Assembly (NCBI GenBank): GCA_028281075.1
Contig: JANQKO010000474.1
Span: 1-9,047 of the forward strand
Length of the DNA stretch: 9,047 bases
Direction of reading: 5' to 3'
Origin: Alphaproteobacteria bacterium
GTDB taxonomy: Bacteria; Pseudomonadota; Alphaproteobacteria; GCA-2731375
Position numbers and translations under genes: made by a program. This document shows positions 4,812-9,047 of the stretch, in pieces (position 1 is the first letter of the stretch; each line of letters begins with the position of its first letter). The notes beneath the pieces are model-generated. The model did no database searches. It saw nothing but the letters and a program-made list of their open reading frames with translations, and was not told the origin of the DNA.

Positions 4812-6503
4812 TCAGGCCGAGAACTCCCGCAACACCTGGCCCGGCCGGCCGCAGTCCTGGACCACACCGTCGGCGTCGAACGTTCGGACGCCGTTGATCC
4901 AGACGCCGTGCAGGCCGACGGCGGGCGTGTCCAGACGCACGGCGCCGGTCGGCAGGTCGTTCACTTTCCGCTTCTCGCCACGGCCGACGGTGGCCGGATC
5001 GAACAGCATCAGGTCGGCCCAGGCGCCGGGCGTCAGGCGCCCGCGGTCCCGGATGCGGTAGACGTCGGCCGCCCGGCTGGTGACCATCCGTACCGCGTCC
5101 TCCAGGTTCAGGTCGCCGCGCTCGCGCGCCCAGTGGCCCATCAGGTGCAGTCCGAAACCGGCGTCGCACAGGAACGACAGGTGCGCGCCCGCGTCCGACA
5201 GCGCCACCGCCGCGTTCGGGTGCTTCAGCAGGTGGATGACGTTGTCCTCGTCGATGTTGAACAGGCTGACCTGGAACAGCGTGTCGAGGTCGTCGGCAAG
5301 CCCGAAGTCCAGGAACCAGTCGAAATTGTCCTTCGCGTCGGCGCGGGCCATCTCGCCCACCGACTTGCCGACGAGATGCCGGTGTTCGGGCTTGCCGACC
5401 TCGGCGATGAACATGGTGTCCCACTGGTTGGTGAAGCGGTTCGGCACGCCCGGCACCGCGACCTCGTCGCGCAGGCCCTGGCGGAAGGCCGGATCGGCCA
5501 AGACCTTCTTGTAATCGTCGGTGCCTTCCGCCTCCATCGCCGGCCGCCAGGCGATCAGCGCCTCCAGCGGGTAGGGGTGGCGCATGGTGAACTCCATGCC
5601 CAGCGGGAAGCAGCCGACCTGGCCGATCAGCTCGCGCCCGCGCCCGTTCGCCTCGGCGATCTCGCCGAGCTCGCGGAACACCCGCTCCGGATCGCCCGGA
5701 TCGATGAACATGGCGGCGATCATCACCGGCCGGCCGTTGTTGGCGGCGATATTCTCGAGCCAGGGAATGGTCGAGCGCGTGCCCTTGGTCAGCATGAAGA
5801 CGCCGTGCCCGGCCTCGCCCAGCGCCCCGGTCAGCTCCAGCATCTCGTGGTCGTCGGCAAGCCGCGACGGCATCGGCACGCCGCCCTCGCCGTTATGCTG
5901 CTCCAGCGTCGAGGTGGCGAAGCCGACGGCGCCGGCGTCCAGCGCCTCGCGCACGATCCGTTTCATCCGCGCCACCTCGTCCGGCGTCGCCGCGCGTTTC
6001 GACGCGTCTTCGCCCAGGACGAAGGTCCGCACCGAGGAATGGCCGACGAACGCCGCCACGTTCGGCACCACGCCGCGCCGTGTCAGCGAGTCCATGTAAT
6101 CGGCATAGCTTTCGAAATCCCATTCGATGCCGGCCCGCATGGCCTCCAGCGACATGCCTTCCACATGCGTCAGGTTGCGCATGGTGATGTCGCGGTCGTC
6201 CGGCTTGCAGGGCGCGATGGTGAAGCCGCAATTGCCGATCACCACGGTGGTCACGCCGAGTCCGCTCGACGGCGTCGCGTAAGCGTCCCAGGTGAGCTGC
6301 GCGTCGTAATGCGTATGGATGTCGATGATCCCCGGCGCCAGGGTCAGGCCTTGGGCGTCCACGGTCTCGGCCGCCGCGCCCAGATCGTCGCCCTTGGCCC
6401 CGATCATCGCGATGCGGCCGTCCTTCACGGCCAGGCCGCCCTCGAAGGCCGGGTTGCCCAGGCCGTCGCAGATCGAGGCGTTGGTGATCACCAGGTCATG
6501 CAT
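4812..6503 (-). CDS. Amidohydrolase of the N-acyl-D-amino-acid deacylase (D-aminoacylase) type
   Basis: A 563-residue amidohydrolase-superfamily protein with an N-terminal beta-sandwich segment, a TIM barrel and a C-terminal return to the sandwich (PGAWADLMLFDP, GVWINGVRTF). Relatives hydrolyse N-acyl-D-amino acids, dihydropyrimidines or similar amides. The metal motif HTH is H63/H65 in GIIDIHTHYDAQLTWD, C92 in IGNCGF matches the metal-bridging Cys of D-aminoacylases, and D437 in SDAGAHLSFL is the late catalytic Asp. The two mid-barrel His ligands of classical D-aminoacylase are not apparent: the matching strands read FMLTKGTRST (237-246) and PVMIAAMFID (259-268). It therefore belongs to a variant subgroup and its substrate is uncertain. 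Three in-frame starts exist (GTG 6518, ATG 6509, ATG 6503); 6503 has GGAGGA six bases upstream and was chosen. No signal peptide is seen. The gene is divergent from the SDR gene. Confidence 0.83.
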   Translation of the reverse strand: MHDLVITNASICDGLGNPAFEGGLAVKDGRIAMIGAKGDDLGAAAETVDAQGLTLAPGIIDIHTHYDAQLTWDAYATPSSGLGVTTVVIGNCGFTIAPCKPDDRDITMRNLTHVEGMSLEAMRAGIEWDFESYADYMDSLTRRGVVPNVAAFVGHSSVRTFVLGEDASKRAATPDEVARMKRIVREALDAGAVGFATSTLEQHNGEGGVPMPSRLADDHEMLELTGALGEAGHGVFMLTKGTRSTIPWLENIAANNGRPVMIAAMFIDPGDPERVFRELGEIAEANGRGRELIGQVGCFPLGMEFTMRHPYPLEALIAWRPAMEAEGTDDYKKVLADPAFRQGLRDEVAVPGVPNRFTNQWDTMFIAEVGKPEHRHLVGKSVGEMARADAKDNFDWFLDFGLADDLDTLFQVSLFNIDEDNVIHLLKHPNAAVALSDAGAHLSFLCDAGFGLHLMGHWARERGDLNLEDAVRMVTSRAADVYRIRDRGRLTPGAWADLMLFDPATVGRGEKRKVNDLPTGAVRLDTPAVGLHGVWINGVRTFDADGVVQDCGRPGQVLREFSA

Positions 6504-6598
6504 GTGCATTCCTCCCACTCGTCGTTCGTCGTCACAGCGCGCCGCTGAAATTGTGTATGCTTTTCGCGCCGAGCGCTACTCGGGAGGAGGGAACTGAT
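6504..6598. promoter_or_regulatory. Shared divergent control region of the amidohydrolase and SDR genes
   Basis: Ninety-five bases separate the two divergent start codons, so both promoters must lie here or overlap the genes. Strong Shine-Dalgarno sequences flank it: GGAGGA for the minus-strand gene (6510-6515) and GGAGGAGGG for the SDR gene (6583-6591). The only A/T-rich stretch is AAATTGTGTATGCTTTTC (about 6548-6565), the likeliest place for a -10 element or an operator. No convincing -35/-10 pair could be assigned. Confidence 0.4.
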
Positions 6599-7387
6599 AT
6601 GGATGGCTTGACCGGCAAGGTCGCGATCATCACCGGCGGCGCCAAGGGCATCGGCGCGGCAACGGCGCGCGGCCTTGTGGCCGCCGGCGGCCGAGCGCTG
6701 ATCGCCGATATCGATGTCGAGGCCGGCGCGGCACTGGCGGCCGAGCTCGGTGACGCGGCCGCGTCCGAAACCACCGATGTCACCGACGATGCCGCCATCG
6801 CCGCTTGCGTCGGCCGGGCCGAGGCCGCCTTCGGCGGCATCGACGGCCTCGTCAACGGCGCCGTCCTGTTCAAGGACGATGGTCTCGATTCGTCGCGCGA
6901 GCGCTGGCTCGCCGGCTTCGACTGCAACATCGTCGGACCGGCGCACATGGTCGAGGCCGCCGCGCCGGCCATGCGCCGGCGCGGCGGCGGGTCGGTGGTG
7001 AGCTTCAGCTCGATCGCCGCCAAGTTCGGCCAGCGCGGCCGCGGCGTCTATCCCGCCACCAAGGCCGCGATCCGCCAGCTTACCCGCAACCAGGCCATGC
7101 ACCATGCGGCCGACCGCATCCGCGTGAACCTGGTTTCGCCGGCCTGGACCTGGACCACGCCGATCATCGATGCCGCCGGCGGCGACCGCGCCAAGGCCGA
7201 CCGGGTCGCGGCCGACTACCACCCGCTCGGCCGTGTCGCCGACGCCGAGGAGGTGGCGGCCGCCGTGCTGTTCCTGCTGTCCGACAACGCCCGCTTCATC
7301 ACCGGCATCGACCTGCCTGTCGACGGCGGCTATGCCATCTCCGGCCCCGACCAGGGCACGCCCACGCAATACCGTCTTTCGGAGTAG
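6599..7387 (+). CDS. Short-chain dehydrogenase/reductase (SDR), classical type
   Basis: A 262-residue Rossmann-fold oxidoreductase that interconverts an alcohol and a carbonyl using a nicotinamide cofactor. The cofactor motif TGGAKGIG is at 12-19. D37 and D39, at the end of the second strand (LIADIDVE), predict NAD(H) rather than NADP(H). The catalytic set is N110, S138 (FSSIA), Y151 and K155 (VYPATKAA). The usual NNAG motif is changed to NGAV (86-89), and the PG pair after strand 6 is PAWTWTT (181-187), so the substrate loop departs from the norm. The C-terminal ITGIDLPVDGGYAIS is typical. ATG 6599 has GGAGGAGGG just upstream; an earlier start at 6551 would add 16 residues with no support. 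It is divergent from the amidohydrolase and followed by a REP pair. The substrate is unknown. Confidence 0.88.
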   Translation: MDGLTGKVAIITGGAKGIGAATARGLVAAGGRALIADIDVEAGAALAAELGDAAASETTDVTDDAAIAACVGRAEAAFGGIDGLVNGAVLFKDDGLDSSRERWLAGFDCNIVGPAHMVEAAAPAMRRRGGGSVVSFSSIAAKFGQRGRGVYPATKAAIRQLTRNQAMHHAADRIRVNLVSPAWTWTTPIIDAAGGDRAKADRVAADYHPLGRVADAEEVAAAVLFLLSDNARFITGIDLPVDGGYAISGPDQGTPTQYRLSE

Positions 7388-7432
7388 GGCGCGGATACGG
7401 ACAAGTCCTGCTAATATTCGCCTCATCCTCAG

Positions 7433-7503
7433 TCGTCATCCTGGCGAAGGCCAGGATCCACATCCACGGCTGCATTGGATCCTGGCCTTCGCCAGGATGA
7501 CGA
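7433..7503. repeat. Inverted REP pair (family A), perfect 28-bp arms
   Basis: The arms 7433-7460 and 7476-7503 are exact inverted copies separated by 15 nt. Each arm also folds alone as ATCCTGGC-GAAG-GCCAGGAT (8-bp stem) or its complement. The pair sits 45 bp after the SDR stop and 27 bp before the start of the next gene, so it may end or stabilise the SDR transcript, or lie in the leader of the PLP enzyme mRNA. It is the same family as the core of the 1959-2260 element, and the two arms here are identical, suggesting recent origin or repair between arms. Confidence 0.85.
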
Positions 7504-7530
7504 TGAAGTCGAAACCGACGGAATACGCCC

Positions 7531-8583
7531 ATGACAGTTGCCGAGAATCTCACGGAAGCCCGTTTCACCGCCGACGATCTGCTGGCGCGCATCGCCACCG
7601 TCGAGCGCATCCCGCTGGCCCACCTGCCGACGCCGCTCGATCACTGCCCGCGCTTCACGGCGGCGCTGGGCGGCCCGCGGATCTGGCTCAAGCGGGACGA
7701 TCTCACGGGTCTCGCCTTCGGCGGCAACAAGACGCGGCAGCTCGAGTTCCTGTTCGCCGACGTCATGGCCAGGGGCGCCGACACCATCGTCGCCGGCGCC
7801 TATACGCAGTCGAACTGGTGCCGGCAGATGACGGCGGCGGCCTGCAAGCTGGGCCTGAAGGTCTCGCTGACGCTGCTGCACGGCCAGAAGGGCGGCGTGC
7901 TGCAGGGCAACCTGCTGCTCGACCACCTGATGGGCGCCGAGGTCGAGATCGTCGACGAGGACGACATCCAGAATCTGGGCCCGCGGCTGGCCGAGAAGGC
8001 CGAGATCCTGGCCGCCGCCGGCGCCAGGCCCTATGTGGTCGCGCCGTTCGACCTGCCGATGCTGTCGCTGTCGGCCGTCGGCTACGTCAACGCCGCGGTC
8101 GAGCTCGACGCGCAATGCGCGGCCGCCGGCATCGACCCGACCCATGTCTATACGTCGGGCGCCAACATGACGCCGGCCGGCCTGGCGCTGGGCCTGAAGG
8201 CGCTGCGCCCCGCTGCGCGTGTCGTCAACGTCGCGCCGATTTCGTGGGACGAGGAACGCGCCGTCGACATCGCCCGCATCGCCCGGGGCTGCGCCGACCG
8301 GCTCGGCCTCGACCTGGCGCTCGCGCCCGACGATATCGACAATCATGACGGCTATATCGGCCCGGGCTACGGCATCGTCACCCCGGAATCCCGCGAGGCG
8401 CTGCGCCTGCTGGCCCGGACCGAGGGCGTGTTCCTCGATCCGGTCTATTCGTCCAAGGCCATGGCCGGCCTGATCGACCATATCCGCACCGGCCGCCTGA
8501 CCAGGGACGACACGGTCGTCTTCCTGCACACCGGCGGCACGCCGGCGCTGTTCGCCTACGCCCACAACCTGCTGGAGGACTAG
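7531..8583 (+). CDS. PLP-dependent D-cysteine desulfhydrase / ACC deaminase family protein
   Basis: A 350-residue fold-type II PLP enzyme. Relatives deaminate D-cysteine (DcyD), 1-aminocyclopropane-1-carboxylate or L-cysteate (CuyA), releasing ammonia and a keto acid. PLP lysine is K67 in FGGNKTRQLEF. The serine of AYTQSNWCRQ is S94, matching DcyD S69 and ACC deaminase S78. Tyrosines Y280 (GPGYG) and Y306 (LDPVYSSKAMAGLID) match the two active-site tyrosines of the family, and FLHTGGTPALFAY (331-343) is the standard C-terminal motif. Two positions differ: W96 follows QSN where DcyD has His and ACC deaminase Gln, and the phosphate loop usually like GSGGT is TSGANMTPAG (208-217). Function is thus an ammonia-releasing lyase acting on an unidentified small amino acid, or a diverged member. 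ATG 7531 is the first suitable start; the ribosome site is weak. It ends convergent to the metallophosphoesterase gene. Confidence 0.85.
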   Translation: MTVAENLTEARFTADDLLARIATVERIPLAHLPTPLDHCPRFTAALGGPRIWLKRDDLTGLAFGGNKTRQLEFLFADVMARGADTIVAGAYTQSNWCRQMTAAACKLGLKVSLTLLHGQKGGVLQGNLLLDHLMGAEVEIVDEDDIQNLGPRLAEKAEILAAAGARPYVVAPFDLPMLSLSAVGYVNAAVELDAQCAAAGIDPTHVYTSGANMTPAGLALGLKALRPAARVVNVAPISWDEERAVDIARIARGCADRLGLDLALAPDDIDNHDGYIGPGYGIVTPESREALRLLARTEGVFLDPVYSSKAMAGLIDHIRTGRLTRDDTVVFLHTGGTPALFAYAHNLLED

Positions 8584-8635
8584 GTGTGATCTCTCAATAG
8601 GTTGCCCATTCGGCCCCGACCGAGGAAGCTGATGT

Positions 8636-8711
8636 TGCTGACAGGGGGCGTCGCGCTGCTTGCCCGATGCCCCACATCGCGCCGCGCAGCGCTCCTGCCC
8701 TGTCGACAGCA
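8636..8711. other. Imperfect stem-loop structure in the convergent spacer
   Basis: The 184-bp spacer 8584-8767 has no gene, but contains nested inverted repeats: TGCTG (8636-8640) with CAGCA (8707-8711), ACAGGG (8641-8646) with CCCTGT (8698-8703), GCGCTGC (8653-8659) with GCAGCGC (8686-8692), and an inner CGATG (8665-8669) with CATCG (8675-8679). It could be a terminator region between convergent genes or a small RNA. No T-run and no known RNA family is recognised, and in DNA this GC-rich some pairing is expected by chance. Confidence 0.35.
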
Positions 8712-8756
8712 CGGCGCCGCGCAGACCATGATGGTGGGGGGAAAGGCGGGCTAGCC

Positions 8757-8778
8757 GCGCCGCCGGCTCAGGCGGCGC
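8757..8778 (-). terminator. Hairpin over the metallophosphoesterase stop codon
   Basis: GCGCCGCC (8757-8764) pairs perfectly with GGCGGCGC (8771-8778) around a 6-nt loop holding most of the minus-strand stop codon (8768-8770). Past the hairpin, the minus strand reads a C-rich stretch with only a short T run, so this is a weak intrinsic terminator at best. Confidence 0.3.
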
Positions 8779-9047
8779 TCGTGTTGAGGCCCTGCTCGCG
8801 CATCCGGCGGCGGACGTCGCCATAGGCCGGCACGTCGGTCAGCAGCATGTCCCGCATGCCCTCGGCGCGCTCGACGCGGATCGCCACGTCGTCGCCGTCG
8901 AACCGGTATTCGACGAAGCCGACGGCCTTCTCGCCGATGCGCGGCTGCAGGTCGTCCGGTAGCACGAACGCCGTCGACGGGCACCAGACATGGTCGATGC
9001 CGGCATGCCGCAGCACCCGGTGCTGGTGCACATGGCCGCAGGCGACG
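8768..9047 (-). CDS. Metallophosphoesterase (calcineurin-like), C-terminal part only
   Basis: The minus-strand frame is open to the window edge, so the 5' end lies beyond 9047; 92 residues plus stop are visible. It begins VACGHVHQHRVLRH. GHVH (9026-9037) is the last metal-binding motif of calcineurin-like phosphoesterases such as CpdA/Icc, which use a two-metal centre to cleave phosphomono- or diesters. WCPSTAF and GFVEYRFDGD after it fit the closing strands of that fold. The metal-binding motifs nearer the N-terminus are outside the window, so cyclic-nucleotide phosphodiesterase versus other phosphatase activity cannot be judged. The GTG at 9031 is internal, because the GHVH motif crosses it. 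It runs convergent to the PLP enzyme gene. Confidence 0.78.
   Translation of the reverse strand, partial: VACGHVHQHRVLRHAGIDHVWCPSTAFVLPDDLQPRIGEKAVGFVEYRFDGDDVAIRVERAEGMRDMLLTDVPAYGDVRRRMREQGLNTSAA

Noticed and set aside
4908..6548. Long plus-strand open frame (546 codons) opposite the amidohydrolase
   Set aside because: Rich in His/Arg/Val/Gln with no motifs, mirroring the codons of the minus-strand gene; typical of high-GC antisense frames.
6556..6561. TATGCT as a -10 promoter element for the SDR gene
   Set aside because: Only four of six bases match, and there is no -35-like hexamer at the proper distance.
7433..7503. CRISPR-like repeat
   Set aside because: There are only two arms and they are inverted, not direct, with one 15-nt gap; this is a REP pair.
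7429..8823. Minus-strand open frame (464 codons) opposite the PLP enzyme and spacer
   Set aside because: Runs through the REP pair and antisense to a well-supported gene; composition is antisense-like and there are no recognisable motifs.

Overview
The window is very GC-rich, with strong G/C preference at third codon positions. It also carries two kinds of short palindromic intergenic repeat that I associate from memory with alphaproteobacterial genomes. A free-living alphaproteobacterium (Rhodospirillales- or Rhizobiales-like) is the best guess, but nothing here fixes the genus. Genes are closely packed, of metabolic type, and mostly on the + strand. I see no tRNA, rRNA, CRISPR array, transposase, phage gene, transporter or transcription regulator.

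Layout. (1) 1-782: 5'-truncated fold-type IV PLP aminotransferase. (2) 855-1961: a three-domain protein, VOC/glyoxalase-like followed by two cupins. (3) 1959-2260: a 302-bp imperfect palindrome with perfect 12-bp terminal inverted repeats. It looks like a non-autonomous mobile element sitting exactly in the stop codon of the VOC-cupin gene. (4) 2261-2482: a leader region with a possible intrinsic terminator upstream of the next gene. (5) 2483-3373: DapA-type synthase with every key active-site residue. (6) 3467-4258: enoyl-CoA hydratase/isomerase, preceded by a perfect 12-bp hairpin that buries its ribosome binding site. (7) 4326-4661: small single-domain cupin. (8) 4662-4811: convergent intergenic stretch almost entirely made of palindromes. 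(9) 4812-6503, minus strand: amidohydrolase related to N-acyl-D-amino-acid deacylases. (10) 6599-7387: SDR oxidoreductase, divergent from the amidohydrolase. (11) 7433-7503: inverted REP pair. (12) 7531-8583: PLP enzyme of the D-cysteine desulfhydrase/ACC deaminase family. (13) 8584-8767: structured spacer. (14) 8768-9047, minus strand: 3' end of a metallophosphoesterase gene.

How the genes may work together (inference). A class IV aminotransferase, a D-aminoacylase-like amidohydrolase and a D-cysteine desulfhydrase-like lyase all belong to families that often handle amino acids, including D-forms. The aldolase-type synthase, hydratase, SDR and cupins could process the resulting keto acids or CoA esters. 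This would make the window a small-molecule (possibly D- or N-acyl-amino-acid) catabolic neighbourhood, but no substrate can be read from the sequence, and the repeats divide it into several likely transcription units. The most interesting non-coding signals are the ribosome-site-sequestering hairpin at 3431-3466 and the stop-codon-embedded palindromic element at 1959-2260.
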